This document shows positions 54,401 to 64,000 of a stretch of DNA of 64,000 bases, piece by piece. Each line of letters begins with the position of its first letter. Within the stretch, counting starts at the first letter, position 1. Position numbers and translations under genes: made by a program. Below the pieces are notes generated by a model, which saw only the letters and a program-made list of their open reading frames with translations, did no database searches and was not told where the DNA came from. This DNA comes from Gadus chalcogrammus (lineage: Eukaryota > Chordata > Actinopteri > Gadiformes > Gadidae). The stretch lies in NCBI RefSeq assembly GCF_026213295.1, contig NC_079414.1:9525984-9589983 (forward strand). The letters are read 5' to 3'.

Positions 54401-57004
54401 CCAAGCACCGCCTCTTCAGGAAGCACCTGGAAAGCCGCAAGGAGGTGCGGCCGGTCACCTCCTGCGAGCCCTTCACACTGAGGACTTCCCAGATCGCCTC
54501 CAACCGCGACCGCGTCCTGGCCAGCATGGAGAAGGAGCAGAGGAGTCCCAAGCCGACCCGCTGGCCCTACGTGTCGCCCCGGGCGCTCCACACGCCCACC
54601 TCCAGTCTCTGTTCCTCCCTTTCCGGGAGCCTGGAGCTCCTGCCAGCAAAGGTCACTGACGCCTCCAAGAAACGCCAGGAGGCTGTGAGGTATCTCCAGA
54701 GGTTCACGTCAGGGGTCCCATCTGCCTAGGCTCCCGATCGGCGGCATTAGATGGCATGTCTGCCGTGTAGACACCCTAGTCTCCTGTAGAGCATGTCTTG
54801 TGGTGACACTGCTATGGATGACCCCCATATGCGCCTCCTCCTCCACTCGTCCACCTTGTATACTGAGTGACCCTATAGCCTCCCTATGGGGCATGGAACG
54901 CCTCCTTCACCTCCCTTAAGACTGAACTTCCTCCCACCACCTCAATGCCTGATCCCATCAGCACCCTATGCTCCTCCCCCACCTCCTTCTTGTGTGACCG
55001 GCCTGTCTCCCCCTCGAGCAGAAAGGTTCTGGAGGAGAAGAGGAGGGCCGAGGAGGAGGAGGAGAACGGGCGGGAGAAGAGGAGGCGGAGGCAGCGGAAG
55101 CTGCAGAAGGTGATCTTCAGGCGTGCCCAGGCCAACGACCCCCACTTGGCCCTCGCCGAGACCTGCCCGGCCAAACTTCGGGAGTTCAGGTAGGACCGCT
55201 TGGAGCCAAGTCCAGTATCCATGCCGTAGTACTACAACACCAACACCAAAACTACACCAGATTCATGCAATACCCAACACCATCCTTCAGAGGAGGACAG
55301 TGTTCCTTCTCCAGGTGTTTAACCATCCCTAGAAAGTCAGTGTGCCTTCTCAAGGTTTCCTAGCGTCCCTGGAAAGAGTGGTCCCTCTCTATGTTCCTTC
55401 TCAAGCTTTCACCCCTATGGGGGGTGAAAGATTGCTCTTCTCCTTTAGATGGTTTAGGCCTTTAAGAGTTGTTTAATCTGGGCCTCTGAAGCCCTTTGGT
55501 ACTGTTTCTTAGATAAAGGACCAGACTAATAAAATAGACTGGAAATGTAACAAAATATTTATCTAATGTCAATATAATAATAAAATATTATCTACATGTT
55601 AGATGTCTTAATTTCGTCCGTGTTTGAAAATGTTTTTAGTTCGCCTTAACCAGAGCTGCTTTATGTCCAGCTGGAGGTGGCATGAGGGTGCTGGTATAGA
55701 TTCACCTCTGGAAGTCCCCTCGGCATGTGCAGACTAATTCAGTGGTCTGAACACTCAATAATAGGGACATGAACAAGCAGCAAAACCGCTGACATGGATA
55801 ATCTGAGAAAACATCCATTTGGGGTGGCCATTGGGTTGGCCAGTCACGGGCGACTTGTCTTCCTTGGGTGGTGGGCGGTGGCCAACCGAGGCCAATGTGG
55901 ACACAGCGCTGCTCCTCTGTTGTCCCAGGAAACAAGACCTCCAGCGCAAGAGGGAGTACCAGCAGGAGATCAAGGAGATCAAGGAGCGAGTGAAGGAGAG
56001 ACCTCTGCTCCTGGAACAAGTGGCGCAGGTGAGAGGTGATAGGAGCTGGTGGAGGGAGGAGAGCCTTCAAACGGAGAACCGGGGGAAAAAACCTTTACCT
56101 TTCCCCTAAGCTGCAGCTTTTGCCTTGCTTTGTATTAACAACACACATCTTTAACAATATATTTACAATATTACATAGCAAGAAAAGACTAATGCATTAC
56201 CTAAAACTGACCGTCTCTATAAGACATCGGTAAGATAACAAAGAGTCATCGAATATTGTAGATATATCATAATATTGTGTGGGATCAATAAAAGTAATCT
56301 TTGTCCCCAGAGGAACGCCAAGACGGCAGTAGAGCGGCGTTACACGGAGGCTCTGCGTGGGTGTGGCCTGACGGACGACTTCCTGTCTAGGACAGGAAAT
56401 GGCACTCCCAAGTCCGTACACAAGACCTCTAGCGCCTCGAGATCTAGGTATTTGCTGTGTTAATGGGACATATTTTACCACCAGGTGTGATGTCAAATAG
56501 CTGTTACATGATGTAAAAAAAATCTGCCCATCAGTTACATCTCACCATCCACTGGTCACACCATACAACTAGTTGGACAAAATAAGGGCACCATTTGGTT
56601 TGTTTTCTGTTAATCTGAATTATTATTATTTTTTTTTTCTTAGCTGCAACTCCGACTCCCCTGTTGGCTGTCGGAAGAAGTCCCTTGATGTCCACAGCCT
56701 GAGCTCAGACCTCGCTGGAGGAGAGACCAAACATGGAGAGGAGGAGGAGGAAGAGGAGGAGGAGGAGGAGGAGGAGGAGGAGTGCAAGGGAGAGCGCTTG
56801 GTAAGAAGTCACGAGGAGGACAGTGTCCAGTCGGCGGATGAAAGCTACCACTACTCTGACGACCAGGAGAACTTCTCAGACGGTCAGGAGACCTACTCGG
56901 ACGAGAGTGAGCAGGAGGAGGGGCAGCAGGAGGAACAGGGTGACAAGACAAGCCTGCATGTTGAAAACAGCAGCACATTAAGCAAGGCAAGCGATGAGAA
57001 CTAG
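51445..57004 (+). CDS. fam161a: FAM161 centrosomal protein A, complete, 808 aa
   Basis: Exons: 51445-51600, 52821-53116, 53481-54689, 55022-55189, 55929-56028, 56311-56447, 56644-57004; phases close. Microtubule-associated protein of the centriole inner scaffold and photoreceptor connecting cilium; human FAM161A mutations cause retinitis pigmentosa (RP28). Recognised by the start motif LKTPVDP, NQEYYGKLEELKRAHLRTMA (human NEEYFKKVEELKAAHIETMA), the UPF0564 region in the 1.2-kb exon 3 (EQIKNMWLDFK, TVPQPFAMTRRE, KTFRASPVPAHV, RPFSFLERE, FRAQPVPRAVY, EEQLYRSIKMQMRAKE, TRWPYVSPR), and the coiled C-terminal half (RPLLLEQVAQRNAKTAVERR). Two poly-Glu tracts (exons 2 and 7). Exon 3 is open past its donor (VR|GTATCT) to a stop at 54729; splicing to exon 4 restores the conserved RKVLEEKRRAEEE. 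The acidic, Ser-rich tail is longer than in human. Confidence 0.95.
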
Positions 57005-57423
57005 AACGGATGGGTTTCATTTGCAGTCAAGGAAAGTGAAACTAGCTAACATCCTGATCACACGGTATAGGAAAAGACCATAAAAGTATTACTTAGTAGC
57101 GTTGAAAGGAAAACACATTTAATTGCATACAACTATGACAAGTATACATTTGTATGACACCTTCCCTTCAAGGGTTATTTGTGTTTTTGTCTCAGTTGTG
57201 GTTTATCTTTTTCACTGTTCTGTGTTTAATTAATTGCAAGGATGTATGCTTAGCTTACATTATTTATTTCCTAAATTCCCATGGATTTGTAATTATCGAG
57301 CAAGATCTAAAATATAAACTTTTCGCTTGTGGAACGGCTTATCATATAACATATACGTTTGCGTTTGTATTTGACTTAAGACATTCCCACCATCACTTTG
57401 TATTTATTGTGAAAAATGTAAAT

Positions 57424-57429
57424 AATAAA
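57424..57429 (+). terminator. fam161a: Candidate fam161a poly(A) signal AATAAA
   Basis: About 420 bases after the stop, before the LINE fragments. 57005-57520 holds no other signal. Confidence 0.55.
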
Positions 57430-57519
57430 AATATAAATTGTCGAGGCCCTCTTTTATTGTTTTCCCATTGGAGTGCTTGGTGACTCATATTATGAATAAT
57501 ATTTCAGTAATAATAAGTG

Positions 57520-57605
57520 ATAACTGTCTGTGGAATGCTCTCCCCAACCATCTAAGGGCCCCACAGACTGGATTCTTTTTAAAAAGGCCTAAAAACCCAT
57601 CTTTT
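57520..57605 (+). mobile_element. CR1/L2-type LINE 3' end, plus strand, left half of a split copy
   Basis: Translates as LWNALPNHLRAPQTG and a basic tail, the standard C-terminus of fish CR1/L2-like RT ORFs. The same copy appears to resume at 58760-58930 (GAAAAGCCTATGGC, then a tail with CACTTTGGGGTCATTGAG and ATTATT repeats). Confidence 0.75.
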
Positions 57606-58760
57606 TAATAATAATAATAATTAATTTTATTTATAATGCACTTTATATTCAAGAATCTCAAAGTGCTTCAGAGAAAAAAATACCAAAAAACTATTAAAAA
57701 GGGGGAACCTCAAAGAAAGTTTAGCTAAATGCTCTTTTAAAGAGATGGGTTTTGAGGTTCCGTTTAAAAAGAGCTGTAGTCTGTGGAGCCCTCAGGTGGT
57801 CAGGGAGGGCGTTCCATAGTCTAGGGGCAGCAGCAGAAAAGGCCCGATCACCCATGGTGCACAGCTTCGTATGTTGGGTTTGGAGGGTGTGAGTGGATCC
57901 TGAACGGAGTGTACGTGAGTTTGTCGGGGGGGTGAGGAGTTCCTGAAGGTAGAGGGGGGCAAGTCCGTGAAGGCACTGGTGGGTGAGGAGGGAGACCTTG
58001 TACTCAATTCTGAGTGAGACAGGGAGCCAGTGCAGTGATTTCAGGATGGGGGTGATGTGGTCATGCTTGCGCACCCTCATCAGGACCCTGGCAGCACTGT
58101 TTTGAATGTATTGGAGCCTCTGGATGCTCTTGCCAGGGATCCCAATGAGGAGTGCATTGCAGTAGTCCAACCTGGAGGAGACAAAGGCATGGACGAGCTT
58201 CTCTGCATCAGCCAGGGTGAGTGATTGGCGGAGTTTGGCGATGTTCCTGAGGTGGTATAAAGCTGTCTTACAGAGGTGTTTGATGTGGGTGTCAAAATTA
58301 AGTTGTGGGTCCATTTTAACACCGAGGTTGGTGACGGATGTGGAAAGGGGGATGTTTTTGCCAGAGAAGGTGATATTGGTGATGGTGGGGGAGCGGAGCT
58401 GATGTGGCGTGCCAACAAGGATGGCTTCCGTTTTATGGCTGTTAAGTTGTAGGAAGTTGAGCTTCATCCACGCCTCTATCTCCTCCAGGCAGGTGGTCAG
58501 TGTGGATGTTGGCAGAGGGGCAGAAGAAGTGGGGGTTGTCCTGATGTAGAGCTGTGTATCATCAGCATAGCAGTGGTAAGACAAGCCATGCCTGCTAATG
58601 ACACTACCCAGGGGGAGCATGTACAGTGAGAACAGTGTGGGGCCCAACACCGAGCCCTGCGGGACACCGCAGGTGACGTTATTGGTGTGTGATTTTGCTT
58701 TGCCCAGGGCGACGTGCTCAGTTCTGTCAGTGAGGTACGAGGTGAACCAGTTCTTTACAT
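57606..58760 (-). mobile_element. CR1/L2-type LINE, 5'-truncated, minus strand
   Basis: One long minus-strand frame from about 58760 to 57721: [33 protein letters not shown], the catalytic box [64 protein letters not shown], and a stop after LFKRAFS. The 3' tail (57607-57720) has CACTTTGAGATTCTTGAATA-type sequence and TAA repeats. The frame is intact but lacks the endonuclease and most of RT, so the copy is dead on arrival. Confidence 0.92.
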
Positions 58761-58935
58761 TTTAGAAAAGCCTATGGCTAAACTGCTATTTTAAATGATT
58801 ATTTTTTCTCTGTTATTTTTCTTTTTAATCTAGTCTTTTATGTTGTATTTATCTTTGAATGTGCATTGTAGCACTTTGGGGTCATTGAGTTGATGTAAAG
58901 TGCGTTATAAATACAATTTATTATTATCATTATTA
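58760..58935 (+). mobile_element. CR1/L2-type LINE 3' tail, right half of a split copy
   Basis: Continues the plus-strand element at 57520-57605 after the minus-strand insertion. Contains GCACTTTGGGGTCATTGAGT and ends in an ATTATT microsatellite. Confidence 0.65.
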
Positions 58936-59049
58936 TTATTATTATAACATTACAGATATAGCTTTATTTTAACATTACATTTTTTATCATTATAAAAATG
59001 AACAAATAAAATTGTAAATGCTTTAAACGTTAAATAAATTCAACCCAAC

Positions 59050-59999
59050 TTGTGGGTGCGTCCAAGCAAGGGCAAACACAAACACATTGCGCTCTCAAGA
59101 GAGACGGGGGCGGATTTAATTCGATTGACTGCTCATTTGGGCCAATGAAGAGCCGGCTCTGGTTAAATTGCTGCACCAATCAATCTTCGGCAAGGGGCGT
59201 GTACCTGGTCCAAAATTTTCCGCGGCGCTCGCCATGGGCCGAGACGGAATATCCTGGCCTGAACCGGTTTCAACCGGTCCTGGTCTTGAGCATGAACGGA
59301 GAGGAAGACTCACACACTGGCACACACACACATTAAAACACACACACACCACTGCTTGAATACACTTAATACGAGGAGAAGCACAACAAATAAAACAAGT
59401 CGAGAGTATATTTTTGGATGTGGTGTATCCGTAAAAGCTATCGCTGTTAGCTTCACTTAAACTGCTAGCCACGGGAAGCGGAGCAATCAATGACTAGTGC
59501 GTTAGCGTGCTAATAGCTAACCGTTAGCAGCTCGGAACGGAGATATCATTGACTTGTGCGATAGCGTGCTAACTCGCTAACAGCTAACTGTTAGCCACGG
59601 ATAACGGAGGAATCAATGACTGGTGCGTTAGCTTGCTAACTTGCTAGCAGCTAACTGAGCGGATTATCATAGATTTTGGAGGTGAATTGGTTTCAGTTTC
59701 TTTTGCTATTTTGAATATATTGAGTGCGACCCAGTGTAGAGCATCGGACGTGTGGAACTCTGAAAACGTTACAAGGTGTACCTGAGTGTGAGCTGATGTT
59801 TTGTTAGCCCGAGGAGCTAAGCAACTAGCCGATTTGAAGAGTAGTGTGGGCTTGAAGAAACGTGGACCATGAGATAAGCAAAGATCTCACACTCTCCACT
59901 GAAAATTTAACTCGCTGGTTGAATATACACTTTACTTGTGTAAGAGAACGGCTCTCTTGGATCAAACAGGCTTCATACTCAACGTGCAAGACACATTGG
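59050..59999 (+). promoter_or_regulatory. xpo1: Putative xpo1 promoter and 5' non-coding exon
   Basis: CpG-rich sequence with CCAAT boxes (GGCCAATGAAG at about 59139, ACCAATCAATC at about 59175) and CCGCGGCGCTCGCCATGGGC. A good donor (CATTGG|GTAAGT) follows 59999. Human XPO1 starts with a non-coding exon, so a 5' UTR exon ending at 59999 is likely. An open frame from 59862 (MDHEISKDLTLSTENLTRWL) is probably chance. 60000-61290 shows no coding. Confidence 0.45.
59445..59660. repeat. About 65-70-bp minisatellite with GCTAAC/GTTAGC cores
   Basis: Three diverged units of the type GCGTTAGCGTGCTAA...AGCTAACCGTTAGC...ATCAATGACTAGT. Lies between the CpG-rich promoter and the donor at 59999, so it may be in the xpo1 5' UTR. 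Confidence 0.85.
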
Positions 60000-61302
60000 G
60001 TAAGTTTAAAACATGCTATTCAACTGTGTGTGGGTTCTGACTTAAATGCATGATTGATGTGGACGTAAAAGTATACGAGTAACGATATGGTGTGTGTGCC
60101 TCGTTTCACACGTTTTGGTAAATTATATTGAGAATGCTTGCATCGGTCGGATGGGCTGCAGAAGAGACCTGCTACATACAGCCTGTGTATGAGGGAGGGG
60201 TGATCTGGTTTCACCACGGAGGGCCGCTGTTTCCTCCATAAGCCACTCGCCAATCCGCTCACCATGTGGTTTCACATTTATAGTGCGCCAACCCTGTACT
60301 TACCAGCCAGGCTGCGACCACACGCACTTTTCTGGGCCTATTCCACAGTATTATGTGTGTCGAGGATAATCCCCACGGTCTAGTCGCAACATTTGCTCAC
60401 CTTTTTGGAAGTATCCTAGCGGTTTAGCTGAACATGGAATCACAGGAAGGACTGTCAGCATCTTGTCGCTGTTACAGGCGGTGAAATATCCCGGGCGTTT
60501 TGCAGTAAAGCATCGTCTTCGGGAGGAATAACGAGATTGGCCGTATTTCAAATGACTTTTTGTAAACATCGTTTTAAGATGAAATCCTACGTGTTGCAAA
60601 GCCATCAGAATAGCGAAATATTTCCCCAAATACATTCACTCTTAAGGCCTATATGTGCTCTTTTATACAGTTGCGAAAGGAATTGACCAACCTGTTTACT
60701 GAACGTTTCTATAGTATTCGTTGTATCTGAATGCATTTTTCCTTTGACCCAAATATATTGATTTGAACCGGTTAGATTAACTCATTAAATTGTCGTAGTA
60801 AACGTTATTCCTGCATACTTCAAATAAATGACGGCGTGTTGTAGCATGACAGCATTGGCTCAACTGAGGTCGCATATCGTTTTAGGTTTCGGTTCACTTT
60901 GTATGCTGCTGTCTTTACAAAGGCATTCTTTGAACACACTGGCATCTACCAAACAAATTCCTTCTTTTCAAATGTTTATCTGGACCAAGCAGGTGACCAG
61001 GCACCTGTGTGTTAAAGTGTACAGGATGGTCTCTCCCTCAGTCATACTAGTTTATTCCACAGTGTTTTTAAACGCAGCTATACCACAGGTAAACAGTTGT
61101 TTTATCGAGCTACAAGCAAGCAAGCCATTTCAAATGTATCCGCTTCAGGGGCCAAAAACTATTTTAGTGTAGATGGATGGCCAAAACAGAAAAATAAAAC
61201 ATTGTTTAGTTAATGTGTCCATGGCCTCAGAAGTAAGGTTACATGTGTGGGTTTAAACGTGATATGCCCCCTCTCTCCCTCCGCTGTACCCGCTGCAGCT
61301 CC

Positions 61303-64000
61303 ATGCCAGCAGAAATGACCATGTTGGCGGATCATGCAGCCAGACAGCTGCTGGATTTCTCTCAGAAGCTGGATATCAACCTGTTGGACAATGTTGTCAA
61401 CTCCATGTACTACGACATCGGATCCCAAGTAAGGAGCGCTTCCATAAGGTCTCCCTACATGATCACCACACACAAAGACCAGGATGCAAGATGGAGTGGC
61501 ATCCTAGAGCTCCCTAACCCCAACCTGCTTCTTTATGACATGTATCTGAATTCATTGCTAGTTACTTGGGATAAAAGTATACGACTCATCAGTAAGACCA
61601 ACATTCCCCTTATAACAACTTTCCTTACCATGATCCTGTCTCTTGGTTATATTCTAAAAGTGTCCAGCAACTCATACAGGCATGACTGCAGTCTGTGTTT
61701 TGTGAAAATAATGTGTATTATTTTTGCAGCAACGGATGGCTCAGGAGGTGTTGACGAATCTTAAGGATCATCCGGACGCTTGGACCAGGGTGGACACCAT
61801 CTTGGAGTTCTCCCAGAACATGAAGACCAAGGTACACACCCTATTGATCTCAGTAAACGCACCATGTGCCACAATCTTTTATTATGAAATATATTTAATC
61901 TTGATGAGCTAAGTATAAACGCATATTTTTTAACTTTGGCGTTAAATTAACTGCTTTTCCTGGCACAATGTTTCAAAAACAACGTTGAATATTCCTTCTA
62001 AAAAAACATAGGTTCGAACTATATTAAAATATTAGAGCTGTCAAGCGATTAAAATATTTAATCGTGATTAATCGCATTAATGCCATAGTTAACTCAGGAT
62101 TAATCGCAAATTATTTTTCTATGCTAAATATCCCTTGATTTTTTTTGTCCCATAATTCTTCTCATTTTAATTCTCTTATCAACATGGTGAAGTGCATCGG
62201 CTTGCCTTGTGCAAATGATTTTTTTATTGATAACAACATTGGCATATACTGATCAAAACAGGACGATACAAAAAAAGAGCCTAGAGTGCAATTAAACGAC
62301 TGCTTTGAACAAATGTCATTTGAACATAGCAGTCAGGCTACTGCTTCTTTGTTTTGAGCCAAAGAAAAAAAAAAAAAAGTTTTTTTTTTTTTTTTAAATA
62401 CAATAATTGCATTAATCGCGCGATAAATTTTTTAACGCCGTTACATTTGGTTTGCGTTAACGCCGTTAATAACGTGTTTAACCGAAAGCTCTATAAAATA
62501 TCTATTTTTGCGGATTTGTAGGGATGGGCATGATTAACCGCCGATCGACTAATTGATCATTAAGAATTTCGTCTGACGTAAATTTGTCATCAATAAAAAT
62601 AAAGCAAATAAATTTACCAAAAAACCACTACAATTACCATCCGTAGTGTTTTTCAGCAGAGAAATAGTCTGCCAAAGACGTTGAATTTGCTTAGCACCCG
62701 GACACGCTGGGGTTGATGAATTACCGGACTACTTCCGGAGCGATAGGAAAGACAAAAAAAAGACTGAATCAGGCAAAAGAAATACACTTTCCTTCACAAC
62801 GGTCCAGTTCGGTGTGCTTAAAAGTACCATCGGACCAATTGAGAACTGCTGCAACTGCTGATACCATCTCTCTTAGTTAAAAAGTAGCAGCACCCACCCC
62901 AAACCAATCGGAATAAGTGTATACATGTCGATTATAGTGGATTACACCACCTCTTCTATTCCGCATGGAATTCTATTCCGATTTACATGGACAATTCTGA
63001 TCCGATTAGATTTATAATCGGAATAGATCGATTCCTATCATGCAATCCGAATGTACTGTATATATGGCATTTACAAAAGTGGTAAGCGTACGTCCGTAGG
63101 TCTCGTGCATTCTTGTGTATTCCGATTGAGGCGTATATATCTTAATTTTCTATTCTGATTGAGCTGTTTTTCCACTTCTAATCGGACCAAGTGTCCATGT
63201 AAACACAGGAGAATTAACAATCAATTTTCATTGCATTTTGAATATAGCATATAAATAGTTAATTTTAATATAAAAATATTAATGATTAATCAAAAATTGA
63301 TCGTTAATTCTCCCGACGATCGACTTAGACAATTTAATCGACTGCTCCTCCCTAGCGCATTGTCCATAAGGGGTAAACCAAATCAACGAGAGACATAACT
63401 ACTTGTATAGGTAGATTTCAACATTAACTTTAAATTATGTACATATATATATTACAAAATAAACAAAATATCCGCTACCTTAAATCTAAAGAGTGAGAAC
63501 TGAGATCGACTGAGATCCATAAAAAATCTATCAAATATTTATAGGCTATAAATTGTCACATTGTGTAGTGTAATTCTTTTTGATAAAATAATTGATTTCC
63601 TGACAGAGAGGTCCAAGATGGGTCCAAACGAGCAATATGTTTGCTTATGAGGTTCTGGTCGTTGAAAAGCTGGCCTGAATGGGATTGTAAGGGTGCACTC
63701 ACACTAGGCCATCTGCATGGACCATAATAAAGTCTGCCACCAGTCAGAGGTTTAACAACAATGGACAACAACACAGAGAACACACCAACAGCTGAACCGC
63801 TTGACACGATGTTTACCGTTTAATGGGAAAGAAGGCTCGTCGCCTTCATTATGTCTGTGACCTTCGCATGGACTATACGTCATCCAGCTCAGGTTGCGTA
63901 GCCGTGCGTGTGCGCGTGTCGGCTCATTAGCATCTGTACCGTAGCGGCCCGTACCGTAGCAGCACACCTCTCCCAAGTGGCCAAATTGGCCTGGCCAGAC
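61303..64000 (+). CDS. xpo1: Exportin-1 (CRM1), 5' end only; continues past the window
   Basis: Two coding exons visible: 61303-61428 and 61730-61831, 76 residues. MPAEMTMLADHAARQLLDFS, then KLDINLLDNVVN, and QRMAQEVLTNLKDHPDAWTR match the N-terminus of human exportin-1, within the first HEAT/importin-beta N-terminal region that contacts RanGTP. Only YYDIGSQ replaces a variable human segment. The start codon lies 5 bases after an acceptor (CGCTGCAG), so upstream exons are non-coding. Exports NES-bearing proteins and some RNAs through nuclear pores with RanGTP. The third intron-bounded exon is not reached by 64000; that intron holds at least three transposons. Teleosts may have two xpo1 genes; which one is not resolved. 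Confidence 0.93.
61490..61590 (+). repeat. SINE remnant in xpo1 intron
   Basis: CTAACCCCAACCTGCTTCTT and TTACTTGGGATAAAAGTAT match the body and tail of the SINE family seen at 19660-19920. A similar fragment lies at 32590-32680. Confidence 0.5.
62033..62493. mobile_element. hAT-type MITE (461 bp) with 8-bp duplication TAAAATAT
   Basis: Starts TAGAGCTGTCAAGCGATTAA and ends GAAAGCTCTA. Flanked by exact TAAAATAT at 62025-62032 and 62494-62501. Subterminal ATTAATCG/CGATTAAT repeats. No ORF. Confidence 0.92.
62519..63353. mobile_element. Probable hAT-type MITE adjoining the previous one, with nested foldback
   Basis: Ends TAGGGATGGGCA and (inverted) TAGGGAGGAGCA with subterminal GATCGAC motifs on both sides. 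Flanks match only partly as a duplication. Inside (about 62905-63220) is another inverted repeat built of ATTCCGATT/AATCGGAAT units. Confidence 0.6.
63691..64000. mobile_element. Second copy of the GGGTGCACTCACAC element, truncated by the window end
   Basis: Begins GGGTGCACTCACACTAGGCC directly after TAA and then matches the 37007-37585 element in opposite orientation (shared GCATGGACCATAATAAAGTC, AGGTTGCGTAGCCGTGCG). It lacks about 200 bp of the arm. Confidence 0.85.

Noticed and set aside
53653..54659. Long antisense and +2 frames across fam161a exon 3 (220 and 242 codons)
   Set aside because: GC-rich exon shadows; the fam161a frame carries the conserved UPF0564 motifs.
59862..60053. 63-codon frame MDHEISKDL... 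near the xpo1 5' end
   Set aside because: It crosses a consensus donor at 59999, has no recognisable homology, and sits where a non-coding 5' exon is expected.

Overview
The window is animal nuclear DNA and almost certainly teleost. Coding sequence is broken into short exons with GT...AG introns. The proteins are vertebrate (AKT3, PUS10, CCT4, FAM161A, XPO1). The background is dense with CA/GT, GA/CT and AT tracts, minisatellites, tRNA-derived SINEs, CR1/L2-type LINEs, Ty3/Gypsy fragments, and hAT- and PIF/Harbinger-type DNA transposons. The extreme dinucleotide density resembles gadid (cod-like) genomes, but I cannot fix the species.

Layout. 1-4.2 kb: transposon debris (two opposed Gypsy fragments, a broken Harbinger transposase, an hAT remnant). 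5.3-7.0 kb (-): a four-exon secreted C-type lysozyme-like gene. All eight cysteines are kept, both catalytic acids are lost, an alpha-lactalbumin-like calcium loop is kept, and exon 2 holds an insert of about 200 residues rich in Thr/Pro and then Glu. 8.2-12.7 kb: repeats, plus one unrecognised possible exon. 13.1-26.7 kb (+): akt3, complete in 13 coding exons (479 aa), with a CpG-rich 5' region and a long repeat-rich 3' UTR to about 30.2 kb. 31.5-39.7 kb (-): pus10, 17 coding exons (559 aa), tail-to-tail with akt3. 40.7-50.5 kb (+): cct4, 13 coding exons (535 aa), head-to-head with pus10 across about 1 kb. 51.4-57.0 kb (+): fam161a, 7 exons (808 aa). 57.5-58.9 kb: nested LINE fragments. 59-64 kb (+): 5' end of xpo1 (first two coding exons), running off the window.

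The genes do not form a pathway. They are akt3 (growth signalling), pus10 (RNA pseudouridylation), cct4 (chaperonin), fam161a (centriole/cilium) and xpo1 (nuclear export). pus10, cct4, fam161a and xpo1 have orthologues close together on human 2p15, whereas human AKT3 lies on chromosome 1, so the block is an old synteny group joined to akt3 here.

Most interesting: (1) the non-catalytic, probably Ca2+-binding, insert-bearing lysozyme-fold protein, with a dibasic RRKR site placed so that cleavage would leave two disulfide-linked chains; (2) akt3 intron 9, which begins with (CA)n and ends with (GT)n, complementary tracts that could zip the splice sites together; (3) a 77-nt pus10 exon flanked by complementary TG/AC tracts; (4) several DNA-transposon copies with clean target-site duplications in introns.
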